A stretch of DNA of 64,000 nt, taken from Caldithrix sp964598255. GTDB lineage: Bacteria; Calditrichota; Calditrichia; Calditrichales; Calditrichaceae. The stretch's first letter is position 1. The number at the start of each line of letters is the position of its first letter. A model generated the notes under the pieces. It saw nothing but the letters and a program-made list of their open reading frames with translations. It searched no databases and was not told where the DNA came from. Location of the stretch: the NCBI GenBank assembly GCA_964598255.1, contig CAZRBA010000055.1, positions 1-64,000 on the forward strand, read 5' to 3'. Made by a program: the position numbers and the translations under genes. This document shows, one piece after another, positions 1-8,273 of this stretch.

Positions 1-1
1 T

Positions 2-322
2 GAAGTCGAAAAAACCTCGGCCATTGGTGCCGGAGCTTTGGTGCCGTTAACCTCGCAGTTGGTCGGTAATTTTCCCAACCCGTTTAACAGCAGCACGGTC
101 ATTCATTACCGGGTGGGGACAAAAAATAACGGTGCGCAGGTACGCCTAACGGTGTACAATGCGCTGGGGCAACGTGTGGCCCTGCTTGTGCACGGGCGCC
201 AGAAAAGCGGAACCTACCGGGTGGCCTTCGATGGCACAAATATTCCCACGGGAATCTATTTTTACCGTTTGACGATCGGCAAGCGATTTGTGCGTAGCAA
301 AAAAATGATCTTGCTGCGCTAA
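2..322 (+). CDS. C-terminal end of a secreted protein with a Por/type IX (type A) sorting domain; 5' end outside window
   Basis: Reading frame open from base 2 to the TAA at 320-322, so only about the last 106 residues are seen. They form the conserved C-terminal domain used as a type IX secretion signal in the FCB group: a GNFPNPFN motif, a strand with VRLTVYNALGQRV, then SGTYRVAFDG and a terminal PTGIYFYRL strand, ending in a short basic tail (RSKKMILLR). In known family members this domain is recognised at the outer membrane and often cleaved, leaving the cargo surface-attached or released. The cargo lies upstream of the window, so its function cannot be given. Confidence 0.85.
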   Translation, partial: EVEKTSAIGAGALVPLTSQLVGNFPNPFNSSTVIHYRVGTKNNGAQVRLTVYNALGQRVALLVHGRQKSGTYRVAFDGTNIPTGIYFYRLTIGKRFVRSKKMILLR

Positions 323-381
323 CAAAGGAACGTGACTTTCGTTAAAAAACAAATAAAAATAAAAAAACAATGCAACTAAAC

Positions 382-410
382 TTGACACTTCAACTTGATA
401 ATATTAAATT
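382..410 (+). promoter_or_regulatory. Candidate sigma-70-type promoter for tRNA-Gln
   Basis: TTGACA at 382-387 and TAAATT at 405-410 with a 17-base spacer, about 20 bases before the tRNA. The -35 box is a perfect match to the E. coli-type consensus and the -10 box matches at 4 of 6 positions. Position relative to the tRNA is right for a short leader. Confidence 0.55.
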
Positions 411-430
411 TGTCATCTGTGATTTTTTAT

Positions 431-502
431 TGGGGTGTAGCCAAGCGGTAAGGCAGCGGGTTTTGGTCCCGCGATGCGGGGGTTCGAATCCTCCCACCCC
501 AG
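431..502 (+). tRNA. tRNA-Gln (anticodon TTG)
   Basis: A cloverleaf can be drawn by hand. The seven-pair acceptor stem is 431-437 with 495-501, followed by discriminator G502. The anticodon stem GCGGG/CCCGC (456-460 with 468-472) closes a seven-base loop with anticodon TTG at 463-465. The T arm contains GGTTCGAATC. No CCA is encoded, so it must be added after transcription. Confidence 0.95.
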
Positions 503-513
503 CTTTATTATTC

Positions 514-537
514 GCAAGCTACGGCTTGCTTTTTTTT
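514..537 (+). terminator. Intrinsic terminator after tRNA-Gln
   Basis: GCAAGC (514-519), loop TACG, GCTTGC (524-529), then a run of eight T. It separates the tRNA from rplY. Confidence 0.8.
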
Positions 538-591
538 ATAAAGGTAAGTTTGGCTTTCTCGAATTTTTAGGACAACAAGGAGAATGATTAC

Positions 592-1227
592 ATGAGTGAA
601 TTAAAATTGGCCGCAGCGACACGCGAGGGAGTTGGCAGTTCTGATGCAGGAAGACTGCGGCGTCAGGGGAAAGTTCCGGCCGTTCTTTATGGTGAGTTTA
701 AAAAACCTTTCCATATTGCTTTGGACGAACACGATTTAACGCTCGGATTGCGTGAACATTATTCGGTAGTAAATTTATCCATCGATGGTAAATCGCACCG
801 TTGTATTGTGCGCGATGTGCAATATCATCCCGTAACCGGTCGTATTTTACATGTGGATTTTATGGGAATCAAAGCAAATCAGGCCATCGAAATGGAAGTT
901 CCGGTTGTTTTTGAAGGTAAACCGGCCGGAGTCAAGAACGGCGGTATTTTTGACGAAATTAAGCATGCGGTCGATATTTTAGTAATGCCCAAAAATATTC
1001 CCGATGTTATTCGGGTTAATGTGGATAATCTGGAAATCGGCGATGCTTTGCGTTTAAAAGATTTAAAAACCGATGCGTATGAAATTTTAGGTGATCCGGA
1101 AGATGTCATTTGCCGTGTGGAAGCACCGCATGGTGTGGAAGAACCAGCCGCCGGTGAGCTGGAAGAGGAAGAAGCTGCTGAACCGGAAGTTATTTCTAAG
1201 GGCAAGGAAAAAGAAGAAGAGGCATAA
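592..1227 (+). CDS. rplY: 50S ribosomal protein L25 (long, CTC-type form)
   Basis: Binds 5S rRNA in the large ribosomal subunit. The 211-residue protein is the long form: an N-terminal L25 beta-barrel (about residues 1-95, with the GRLRRQGKVPAVLYG signature near residue 20), a C-terminal TL5/CTC-type domain (about 100-185), and a Glu-rich tail. The ATG follows AAGGAG (577-582) at nine bases. It is followed after 15 bases by pth, a pairing common in bacteria, and the two are probably co-transcribed. The acidic tail is usual for this form. Confidence 0.95.
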   Translation: MSELKLAAATREGVGSSDAGRLRRQGKVPAVLYGEFKKPFHIALDEHDLTLGLREHYSVVNLSIDGKSHRCIVRDVQYHPVTGRILHVDFMGIKANQAIEMEVPVVFEGKPAGVKNGGIFDEIKHAVDILVMPKNIPDVIRVNVDNLEIGDALRLKDLKTDAYEILGDPEDVICRVEAPHGVEEPAAGELEEEEAAEPEVISKGKEKEEEA

Positions 1228-1242
1228 GGAATTTTCAGGGAA

Positions 1243-1821
1243 GTGCATGTTGTTTTTGGGCTTGGAAATCCGGGCAAGCGCTACCTTAATACCCGCCACA
1301 ATATTGGTTTTATTCTTCTGGATTATATCCAATCGATTTATAAAGTCCCCTTTCGTCCAGGGAAAGGGGATTATTATTTTATGCAATGCGCAATAGAGCA
1401 AGAAACGGTTCTTTTTGTTAAGCCCACAACTTACATGAATTTAAGTGGTATTGCCGTAAGGCAGGTTGTGGAGCGGTTTGAAATAGATTTGAGCGACATT
1501 TTAGTAGTTCTGGATGATTTTCAGCTTCCGTTCGGTATGTTACGTTTTCGGAAAAAAGGAAGCGCCGGGGGGCATAACGGTTTAAAGTCTGTTATAGCCG
1601 AATTGGGTAGCGAAGACTTTGCGCGTTTACGTTTCGGGATAGGAACCCGGTTTGAGGACGCAGTTGATTTTGTTCTTTCCGATTTTACGGAAAAAGAGAT
1701 CGATGGCCTCAAACAATTGTTACCCATTGCCCATAAAGGAATAGTAGTGTGGGTGAAGGACGGAATAGATCGGGCTATGAACCAATTCAATCGTCAGTTT
1801 TTTGAGGCAGATCTAACATAG
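1243..1821 (+). CDS. pth: Peptidyl-tRNA hydrolase
   Basis: Releases peptides from prematurely dissociated peptidyl-tRNA. The 192-residue length is normal for the family. The start is GTG at 1243, chosen because the protein then begins MHVVFGLGNPG, the usual Pth N-terminus. The catalytic His is H19 in TRHNIGF, with N9 in GLGNPG; the central block VLDDFQLPFG and the GGHNGLKS motif are present. It lies immediately downstream of rplY. The ribosome-binding site is weak (AGGG just upstream), so translation may be coupled to rplY. Confidence 0.96.
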   Translation: MHVVFGLGNPGKRYLNTRHNIGFILLDYIQSIYKVPFRPGKGDYYFMQCAIEQETVLFVKPTTYMNLSGIAVRQVVERFEIDLSDILVVLDDFQLPFGMLRFRKKGSAGGHNGLKSVIAELGSEDFARLRFGIGTRFEDAVDFVLSDFTEKEIDGLKQLLPIAHKGIVVWVKDGIDRAMNQFNRQFFEADLT

Positions 1822-1831
1822 AGAGGGTGTT

Positions 1832-3841
1832 ATGACGCAGAATTTACTTTTTGCAATGGGCAGCGCTATTTTAGCGTTACTATTTGCCTGGTTTCGTGCA
1901 GCCAGCATCAATAAAAAGGATGCCGGTACAGAGCACATGAAAAAAATTTCCGGTTATATTCGCCAAGGCGCTATGGCCTTTTTGGGACGGGAATACCGGG
2001 TTTTGGTATTTTTTGTTATTATCGTTGCCGTTTTGTTGTTTTTGGGTAATTTGCACAAAAACACCGAATTGGTTGCGCTTTCTTTTGTGGTTGGGGCCTC
2101 ATGTTCGGCATTGGCCGGTTATTTTGGAATGCGGGTTGCCACTGCCGCTAATGTACGCACGGCAAATGCCGCACGTAAAAATTTAAGCGATGCTTTGGTA
2201 ATTGCTTTTTCCGGCGGCTCGGTTATGGGCATGAGTGTTGTCGGATTGGGTCTGTTGGGGTTAAGCGTATTGTTTGCCGTTTACACCAAAATGTTTGGTG
2301 TGGATATGGGAACCCTGCAAAAAGTAATTTCTCCGATTATTAGCGGCTTTTCTTTGGGAGCCAGTTCCATCGCTTTGTTTGCCCGCGTGGGCGGTGGTAT
2401 TTACACCAAAGCGGCCGATGTGGGTGCCGATCTGGTGGGTAAAGTAGAAGCCGGTATCCCGGAAGACGATCCCCGTAATCCTGCGGTTATTGCCGATAAT
2501 GTGGGTGATAATGTGGGCGATGTGGCCGGTATGGGTGCCGACCTGTTTGAATCTTACGTGGGGGCAATTGTCGGCTCAATGGTACTTGGCGCTACGATGA
2601 GTTTGCAACACATGCTTATGCCCTTGGTGTTGGCCGGTTTTGGTATTTTGGTTTCCATTGTAGGCACGTTTTTTGTGCGTACCAGAGAAGGCGGCGATCC
2701 GCAGGCCGCATTAAACAAAGGGACGTTCGGCGCCGGAATTTTTATGGCTATTTTGTCTTATTTTATTATCAAAGCCTTTATTCCCGACCAAGCCTGGGGT
2801 ATTTATTTTGCTTTGATTGCCGGTTTGATCGGCGGTATTTTGATCGGACTCTTAACCGAATATTACACTTCCGAATCTCGAAAACCGGCCCGCGCCATTG
2901 CGCATGCATCCGAAACCGGTCCGGCAACTAATATCATTACCGGCTTGGCTACCGGAATGAAAAGCACTGCCTGGCCTATTATCGTTTTGGCCGCGGCCAT
3001 TGTGGTCGCTTATTGGCAGGCCGAACTTTACGGAATTGCCATTGCCGCTTTAGGTATGCTTTCTACTATCGGAATTCAATTAGCTGTCGATGCTTATGGG
3101 CCCATTGCCGATAATGCTGGTGGTATTGCAGAAATGGCCGAATTGGGTCCCGAGGTTCGTCAGCGTACCGATAAATTAGATGCCGTAGGAAACACAACGG
3201 CGGCTATCGGTAAGGGCTTTGCCATCGGTAGTGCGGCTTTGACGGCTTTGGCCTTGTTTAGCGCCTTTATGACTACGGCCGGAATTAAATCCATCAATGT
3301 TTCCAATCCCTTGGTTATGGCCGGTTTGTTTATCGGCGCCATGATGCCCTTTCTCTTTTCCGCTTTTGCCATGAGTGCCGTGGGCGATGCCGCTTTTGAC
3401 ATGATTGAAGAAGTGCGGCGTCAGTTCCGGGAGATTACCGGATTGATGGAAGGAAAGGCCGAAGCCGATTACCGCAAATGTGTGGATATTTCGACTGCTG
3501 CAGCCATTAAACGGATGATTTTACCCGGGACCATGGCTATTTTTACGCCGGTAGTATTCGGATTTGTTGGCGGAGCGGAAATGCTTGGTGGCTTGTTAGC
3601 CGGTGTAACCGTAAGCGGTGTAGTAATGGCCATTTTTATGGCTAATGCCGGTGGCGCCTGGGATAATGCCAAAAAATACATCGAAAGCGGCGCTTTGGGC
3701 GGTAAAGGTTCCGATGCGCATAAAGCTGCAGTGGTTGGTGATACCGTAGGCGATCCGTTCAAAGATACGGCCGGTCCGTCTTTAAATATTTTGATTAAGT
3801 TAATGTCTGTTGTAGCTTTAGTGATCGCGCCTTTATTGTAA
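1832..3841 (+). CDS. hppA: Membrane-bound ion-pumping pyrophosphatase (K+-dependent type)
   Basis: Hydrolyses pyrophosphate to pump H+ or Na+ across the inner membrane. It has 669 residues and many hydrophobic segments (family: about 16 helices). The substrate site is clear at about residues 194-230, with repeated DVGADLVGKVE and DNVGDNVGD acidic motifs, and a second acidic cluster lies near the C-terminus (DTVGDPFKDTAGPS). The GNTTAAIGKG motif near residue 452 has Ala where K+-independent enzymes carry Lys, which indicates a K+-dependent enzyme. Whether H+ or Na+ is pumped cannot be settled here. It starts 11 bases after pth, with a GAGAGGG ribosome-binding site. Confidence 0.96.
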   Translation: MTQNLLFAMGSAILALLFAWFRAASINKKDAGTEHMKKISGYIRQGAMAFLGREYRVLVFFVIIVAVLLFLGNLHKNTELVALSFVVGASCSALAGYFGMRVATAANVRTANAARKNLSDALVIAFSGGSVMGMSVVGLGLLGLSVLFAVYTKMFGVDMGTLQKVISPIISGFSLGASSIALFARVGGGIYTKAADVGADLVGKVEAGIPEDDPRNPAVIADNVGDNVGDVAGMGADLFESYVGAIVGSMVLGATMSLQHMLMPLVLAGFGILVSIVGTFFVRTREGGDPQAALNKGTFGAGIFMAILSYFIIKAFIPDQAWGIYFALIAGLIGGILIGLLTEYYTSESRKPARAIAHASETGPATNIITGLATGMKSTAWPIIVLAAAIVVAYWQAELYGIAIAALGMLSTIGIQLAVDAYGPIADNAGGIAEMAELGPEVRQRTDKLDAVGNTTAAIGKGFAIGSAALTALALFSAFMTTAGIKSINVSNPLVMAGLFIGAMMPFLFSAFAMSAVGDAAFDMIEEVRRQFREITGLMEGKAEADYRKCVDISTAAAIKRMILPGTMAIFTPVVFGFVGGAEMLGGLLAGVTVSGVVMAIFMANAGGAWDNAKKYIESGALGGKGSDAHKAAVVGDTVGDPFKDTAGPSLNILIKLMSVVALVIAPLL

Positions 3842-3903
3842 TACGAAAAGCAAACGCGATTTGAAATGTAATTTTTTTAACCAAACGAATCTATTCATCC
3901 TAT

Positions 3904-3928
3904 TCCCCTGCAAGCCATGCACGGGGGA
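3904..3928 (+). promoter_or_regulatory. Leader hairpin upstream of rpsF, possible S6:S18 autoregulatory RNA
   Basis: CCCCTGCA (3905-3912) pairs with TGCA (3918-3921) and GGGG (3923-3926), leaving a bulged C3922 and a five-base loop; it ends about 25 bases before the rpsF ATG. No T run follows, so it is not a terminator. Binding of S6:S18 to rpsF leaders is known in several phyla; that this hairpin is such a site is inference. Confidence 0.35.
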
Positions 3929-3953
3929 TCGTAATGACCAAAGGAGGTAACTT

Positions 3954-4433
3954 ATGGCGATTTACGAAACGATTTTTATCCTCGACAGCCTATTACCGCC
4001 AAAAGAAATTGATGCGGCTATCGAACGTTTTAGCGGCATCATTACGCAAAACGGTGGTAAAGTGCGCAAGGTGGATAAGTGGGGCAAACGTCGTCTCGCT
4101 TATGAAATCCAAAAAAAGCAATATGGCTTTTACGGTTCCATTGAATTTGAAGGCACTGGCAACATCCCCAAAGAATTGGAAAGCGAATACAATTTTAATG
4201 ACAAAGTATTACGCTATTTGACCTATCGTTACGACAAGCGCAAGCTTAAAGCGATGGCCATGGTAAACGAAGAAGAGGCCGTTAAAAGTTCGGCCCCGGC
4301 TACTCCGGCACCCGCAACAGCCTCTGTTCCGGTAGCTGAAGAGCCCAAAAAGGAAACCGAAGCCTCTGCGCCCGAAAGCAAAAACGAAGAAACGCAGGCT
4401 CCGGAAACCAAAAACGAAGAAGAACAAAAGTAA
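3954..4433 (+). CDS. rpsF: 30S ribosomal protein S6 with acidic C-terminal extension
   Basis: Binds S18 on the platform of the small subunit. The first 100 or so residues are canonical S6 (MAIYETIFILDS start, WGKRRLAYEI motif, FNDKVLRYLTYR near residue 85). The remaining 55 or so residues are a low-complexity tail of Ala, Pro, Glu and Lys; a Glu tail exists in E. coli S6 but is shorter. The ATG follows AAAGGAGG (3940-3947). First gene of rpsF-rpsR-rplI, with no ssb gene between rpsF and rpsR. Confidence 0.96.
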   Translation: MAIYETIFILDSLLPPKEIDAAIERFSGIITQNGGKVRKVDKWGKRRLAYEIQKKQYGFYGSIEFEGTGNIPKELESEYNFNDKVLRYLTYRYDKRKLKAMAMVNEEEAVKSSAPATPAPATASVPVAEEPKKETEASAPESKNEETQAPETKNEEEQK

Positions 4434-4445
4434 GGGGATGATAAA

Positions 4446-4673
4446 ATGTTGAAGTTCAGAAGAAAACGCGTCTGCAGTTTTTGTCAGGAAGGCGTTGTTT
4501 ACATCGATTTTAAAGATGAGAAAAAGTTGTTAAAGTATTTGACCGAACAAGGGAAAATTATTCCCAGACATACTTCCGGAACGTGCGCTAAACACCAACG
4601 CCAATTAGCCAGAGCCATTAAAAGAGCCCGGCACCTGGCTTTGATTCCATTTGTTGCGGATTTTACCAGGTAA
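4446..4673 (+). CDS. rpsR: 30S ribosomal protein S18
   Basis: 75 residues, normal for S18, with the basic core and the conserved C-terminal region (KHQRQLARAIKRARHLALIPF). Cysteines C10 and C13 (VCSFCQEG) with C43 (TSGTCAKH) suggest a zinc-binding-type S18 N-terminus, as in bacteria keeping the CxxC form. Lies 12 bases after rpsF and 24 before rplI; co-transcription is likely. Confidence 0.95.
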   Translation: MLKFRRKRVCSFCQEGVVYIDFKDEKKLLKYLTEQGKIIPRHTSGTCAKHQRQLARAIKRARHLALIPFVADFTR

Positions 4674-4697
4674 ACCACTAAAAAAAGGTGATTAAGC

Positions 4698-5141
4698 ATG
4701 GAAATTATATTACGTCAAGATTACGAACAGTTGGGTAAAACGGGCGATATTGTAACCGTGAAAGACGGTTTTGCCCGCAATTATTTGATCCCCAAGGGAA
4801 TTGCATACGTTGCAACCAAAGTCAATAAAAAACGTCTGGAAAACGAGTTGCAAATGCAAAACTGGCGCAAAGAAAAAGAAAAACGCGCTGCCGAAGAACT
4901 AGCCAAAAAGCTGGAAACCGTATCCTGCACCATTCCGGTACAGGTAGGCGAAGAAGACAAATTGTTTGGCTCGGTTACTTCCCACAATATTGCCGATGCT
5001 TTGGCCGCTTTGGGTTACGAAGTGGATCGGCGGAAAATTCAGTTGGAAGAACCGATTAAATCTCTTGGTATTTATTCCGTACCCATTAAGTTACACCCCG
5101 ATGTAACGGCAACTGTAAAAGTATGGGTCGTTAAGGAATAG
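4698..5141 (+). CDS. rplI: 50S ribosomal protein L9
   Basis: 147 residues, the standard length. The N-terminal domain shows MEIILRQDYEQLGKTGDIVTVKDGFARNYLIPKG-type features with the G-ARNYLIP signature near residue 24. A long charged connecting helix (about 43-75) and the C-terminal RNA-binding domain (LFGSVTSHNIADAL near residue 93) follow. AAAGGTG precedes the ATG. Last gene of the rpsF operon, ended by a strong terminator. Confidence 0.96.
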   Translation: MEIILRQDYEQLGKTGDIVTVKDGFARNYLIPKGIAYVATKVNKKRLENELQMQNWRKEKEKRAAEELAKKLETVSCTIPVQVGEEDKLFGSVTSHNIADALAALGYEVDRRKIQLEEPIKSLGIYSVPIKLHPDVTATVKVWVVKE

Positions 5142-5150
5142 TAAAAAATT

Positions 5151-5180
5151 AAGCCCCGAGTTTTCTTCGGGGCTTTTTTT
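5151..5180 (+). terminator. Intrinsic terminator of the rpsF-rpsR-rplI operon
   Basis: AAGCCCCGA (5151-5159) pairs with TCGGGGCTT (5167-5175) across a seven-base loop and runs into seven T. Confidence 0.9.
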
Positions 5181-5576
5181 ATGTTGTAACTATCGAAAAA
5201 CAGCGTGTTTTTGGCTACCAACGTATACAAACTTCCGCCAATAGGCCGCAATTTTACGTATACTCCCTCCGACAAGTTAAAAACGTGTCCTGATATCTGC
5301 TTTTGTAAAATCGGAGACCCAGATAGAGCATGAACCGTTTGAGCCTACTCTTTGCCGAAAATGTGTCATCCGTTCTTTAACTGTTCGCTGCATTAACGAA
5401 TAAGCAATTTTCCGATTTTGATAGCCGGTTTGCACTTTGCGGTCATTCCGCCAGGAAGGGTGGCGGAGAATCTGCGTTTTTTCTTTGCTTGGCTGATTTT
5501 TCTTCATTATTATTAACCAATGCGGGGTGCTAAGAAAAACAAGCGTTTTTTATTTAAAAGGTAAAAGGTTATATCG
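5181..5576. other. Intergenic region between rplI and priA; no supported gene
   Basis: About 400 bases with no convincing gene. It holds an inverted repeat at 5447-5467 (listed separately) and, closer to priA, a weak candidate promoter: TTGCTT at 5485-5490, a 17-base spacer, and TATTAT at 5508-5513. The stretch reads like decayed or non-coding sequence. Confidence 0.5.
5444..5475 (-). repeat. Inverted repeat resembling a dispersed intergenic palindrome
   Basis: CCGCCA (5448-5453) and TGGCGG (5461-5466) form a stem with a seven-base loop, extendable by one T-A pair and one G-U pair. Read on the minus strand the flanks are AGATTCTCCGCC ... GGCGGAATGACC, the layout of short palindromic repeats scattered in intergenic regions of many FCB-group genomes. 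Only one copy lies in this window, so the repeat status is inference. Confidence 0.35.
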
Positions 5577-8045
5577 ATGACCCGAGATACGATTGTTGAA
5601 GTCGTTTTTAATTTACCGCTGAATCAAACATTTAGTTATTTGGTTCCCGATCACATGACGCCTTCGCCTTTGCCCGGGAGCCGGGTATTGGTGCCGTTTG
5701 GCAAACAAACCATTACGGGAATTGTCGTAAAAAAACGTCAGCCGGAACTTGCGGATTTCGGGCGCAAATTAAAACATGTTGTTGATATTCTGGATCCGGA
5801 ACCGCTTATTTCGGCCAAAATGCTGGAACTAACCCGGTGGATTGCCGATTACTATTTAAGCAGTTGGGGGCAGGCGGTCTTTTTGGCTTTGCCGCGTGGC
5901 ACTGATGAGGCGATCAAAGAAAAAGTGTATCCTAATGTGGACACCCTTCCCGAAAACCTGACCTCCAGACAACGTGAACTCTTTATGATTATTGCCGATG
6001 CCCCGGGCAATACAAAAGGGTATTATCGAAAAAAATACGGACAGGGTTCGTTCTATTCCGTTTTAAGTGCCCTGGAAAAAAAAGGTGCCGTTCGATTTGT
6101 TCAAGAACGTACGGAAGCAAGGGCCAAAGATTTGTATCGCTATTTTGTGCGCATTCCTCGGGATTACAATCAAAAAAAAGAGGCCTATTCCGATTATCTT
6201 AAATATATCCGGCGCCGGCCGGAGGTCGATGAGTACCTTAATGCTCATTCGGGGCAGGAAGTTTTACGCAGCATGTTTTTACAACAAACGGGTATGGCCG
6301 ACGGTACCTTAAAAAAAATGAACGGTTACGGACTGGTGCAGATTATTCGGAAACATGTTGAGCGCAAGTTTGAAACGGACGGGCAAGAGGAGCGCGAAAT
6401 TTTACATTTGATGCCCGATCAAGAAAGAGCCGTGGCAGCCATTTTGCCTTTTGTTGAACAAGAAATCTTTAAAGCGTTTCTGTTGCATGGTGTAACAGGC
6501 AGCGGCAAGACACAAGTTTATATTGAGATCTTAAAAGAAGTTTTAAAACGCGGCAAAACGGCAATTATTTTAATTCCGGAAATTGCCTTAACACCGCAAA
6601 CCGTGCGTCGCTTTCAAAAAGTGGTGGGAGATGAAATTGCCGTATTTCACAGCAAAATGTCTTTGGGCGAACGTCTGGATTATTGGAAGGCCTGTTACGA
6701 AGGGCGCATTAAGTGTGTCGTCGGGCCCCGTTCGGCGTTGCTGGCGCCTTTATCCGATATTGGTCTTATTGTGGTGGATGAAGAACACGAGCACACCTAC
6801 AAACAAACCGACATGGAGCCACGCTACAATGCCCGCGATGTGGCCGTTTATTGGGCCAAAATGAACAACGCCGTTGTTTTGCTGGGAACAGCCACTCCGA
6901 GTTTGGAAACCTATTTTAATGCTCGGCGCGGCAAGTATCAACTTATTGAAATGATGAATCGCATCGATAATGTGCGCATGCCAACAGTCAAAATTATTGA
7001 CATGCGACATGCCAAAAAAGTGGGCGCCGGTGAGTTGCGCCTATTTTCCGAGGTACTTATGGAAAAAATCGAACAACGATTGCAAAAAAACGAACAGGTT
7101 ATTTTGCTGCAAAACCGGCGCGGTTTTTCGGCTCTTATGCAATGTGCCGAGTGCGGTTTTATTCCCCTTTGTCCGAACTGCGATATCAGTTTAACCTATC
7201 ACTCGCACGGACATAAACTGCAATGCCATTTATGCGGGTATTCGCAAGCAGCATACGACTCTTGCCCTACTTGCGGATCGGGAAATATGGTATACAAGGG
7301 AACGGGTACACAACGTATTGAGGAAGCCTTACACCAAATTTTGCCTCAGGCTCGTATTTTGCGCATGGATCGCGATACCACCAAAAAACGGCAAGCCCAT
7401 GAAAAAATTTTGCATTGTTTTGCCCTGGGAGAAGCCGATATTTTATTGGGCACGCAAATGATTGCCAAAGGCCTTGATTTTGGTAATGTGACTCTGGTCG
7501 GGGTTATTTCGGCCGATGTGGGACTTTCCATTCCCGATTTCCGCGCTCCGGAACGTATATTCCAGTTACTTACCCAGGTGGGGGGACGTGCGGGACGTCG
7601 GGAAAAACAAGGCGAGGTGGTAGTGCAAACCTATTCGCCCACTCATTATGCCATTCACTATGCGCAAACACATGATTTCACCGGTTTTTATTTTGAAGAA
7701 ATTAAGCATCGGCAAAATTATCGCTATCCGCCCTATGTGCGTTTAATTCAAATTTTGGTACAGGATACCGATTTTTACAGAACCTTACATCGGGCGCGCG
7801 AAATAGCCGGATTACTTAAGATGACGGTTGCGCGTTATGCGCAAATTTTGGGCCCGGCTCCGGCTATTATTCAGCGCATGAACAATATGCATCGCTGGGT
7901 GGTTACTTTAAAATTAAATCCGCAAACCGATTCTACCGGTAAAAAAACCAAAGAAATTTTGCGCTTGCGCTTAAAGGAGTATTTGAATTCCCGGAAAAAA
8001 ACAGGTCAGGTAACGATCGATGTGGATCCGCTGACACTCAATTAA
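5577..8045 (+). CDS. priA: Primosomal protein N' (PriA helicase)
   Basis: 3'-to-5' DNA helicase that reloads the replisome at stalled forks. The 822-residue length is typical. Visible in order: the N-terminal 3'-DNA-binding domain (about residues 1-100, VPFGKQTITGIVV), Walker A GVTGSGKT near residue 305, the DEEH box near 401, two four-Cys zinc clusters (CAECGF, CPNCDI, CHLCGY, CPTCGS; about 523-567), and helicase motifs V-VI near 650-675 (GTQMIAKGLDFGNV, QVGGRAGR). It appears monocistronic. Confidence 0.97.
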   Translation: MTRDTIVEVVFNLPLNQTFSYLVPDHMTPSPLPGSRVLVPFGKQTITGIVVKKRQPELADFGRKLKHVVDILDPEPLISAKMLELTRWIADYYLSSWGQAVFLALPRGTDEAIKEKVYPNVDTLPENLTSRQRELFMIIADAPGNTKGYYRKKYGQGSFYSVLSALEKKGAVRFVQERTEARAKDLYRYFVRIPRDYNQKKEAYSDYLKYIRRRPEVDEYLNAHSGQEVLRSMFLQQTGMADGTLKKMNGYGLVQIIRKHVERKFETDGQEEREILHLMPDQERAVAAILPFVEQEIFKAFLLHGVTGSGKTQVYIEILKEVLKRGKTAIILIPEIALTPQTVRRFQKVVGDEIAVFHSKMSLGERLDYWKACYEGRIKCVVGPRSALLAPLSDIGLIVVDEEHEHTYKQTDMEPRYNARDVAVYWAKMNNAVVLLGTATPSLETYFNARRGKYQLIEMMNRIDNVRMPTVKIIDMRHAKKVGAGELRLFSEVLMEKIEQRLQKNEQVILLQNRRGFSALMQCAECGFIPLCPNCDISLTYHSHGHKLQCHLCGYSQAAYDSCPTCGSGNMVYKGTGTQRIEEALHQILPQARILRMDRDTTKKRQAHEKILHCFALGEADILLGTQMIAKGLDFGNVTLVGVISADVGLSIPDFRAPERIFQLLTQVGGRAGRREKQGEVVVQTYSPTHYAIHYAQTHDFTGFYFEEIKHRQNYRYPPYVRLIQILVQDTDFYRTLHRAREIAGLLKMTVARYAQILGPAPAIIQRMNNMHRWVVTLKLNPQTDSTGKKTKEILRLRLKEYLNSRKKTGQVTIDVDPLTLN

Positions 8046-8120
8046 AAAGTTGTTGTTTGTTTGGGTTCATCGTTATCAGGCTATCATTAATCCTTATGTT
8101 GTTCCCGAGGTATTTTACGA

Positions 8121-8147
8121 TTTTATTGGAGATTTTCGCCAATAAAA
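8121..8147. promoter_or_regulatory. Perfect palindrome upstream of the kinase/MglA cluster, operator candidate
   Basis: TTTTATTGG (8121-8129) and CCAATAAAA (8139-8147) are exact inverse complements across nine bases. No T tract follows, which argues against an intrinsic terminator. A possible promoter overlaps it: TTGGAG at 8126-8131, an 18-base spacer, and TATATT at 8150-8155. A dimeric repressor site is a reasonable reading but unproven. Confidence 0.4.
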
Positions 8148-8273
8148 TGTATATTAAATTATTCAAAAGAAAAAGCTTTGTTTCTTTTTTAAAGTAATAT
8201 TTTGTCCAAAAAAATCGTCGGGGGCTTTTTTAGCAGGCGCAAACCGTGAAAATTAAAAAAAGAATCCGGATAT

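Noticed and set aside
4209..4427. Minus-strand frames across the rpsF C-terminal tail
   Set aside because: Low-complexity antisense of the Glu/Ala tail.
5277..5507. 76-residue minus-strand frame before priA
   Set aside because: No family resemblance, no ribosome-binding site, and it covers the inverted repeat; the region looks non-coding.
8165..8190. AAAAGAAA/TTTCTTTT hairpin as a second regulatory element in the kinase leader
   Set aside because: Pure A/T purine-pyrimidine stem, expected by chance in this AT-rich leader.
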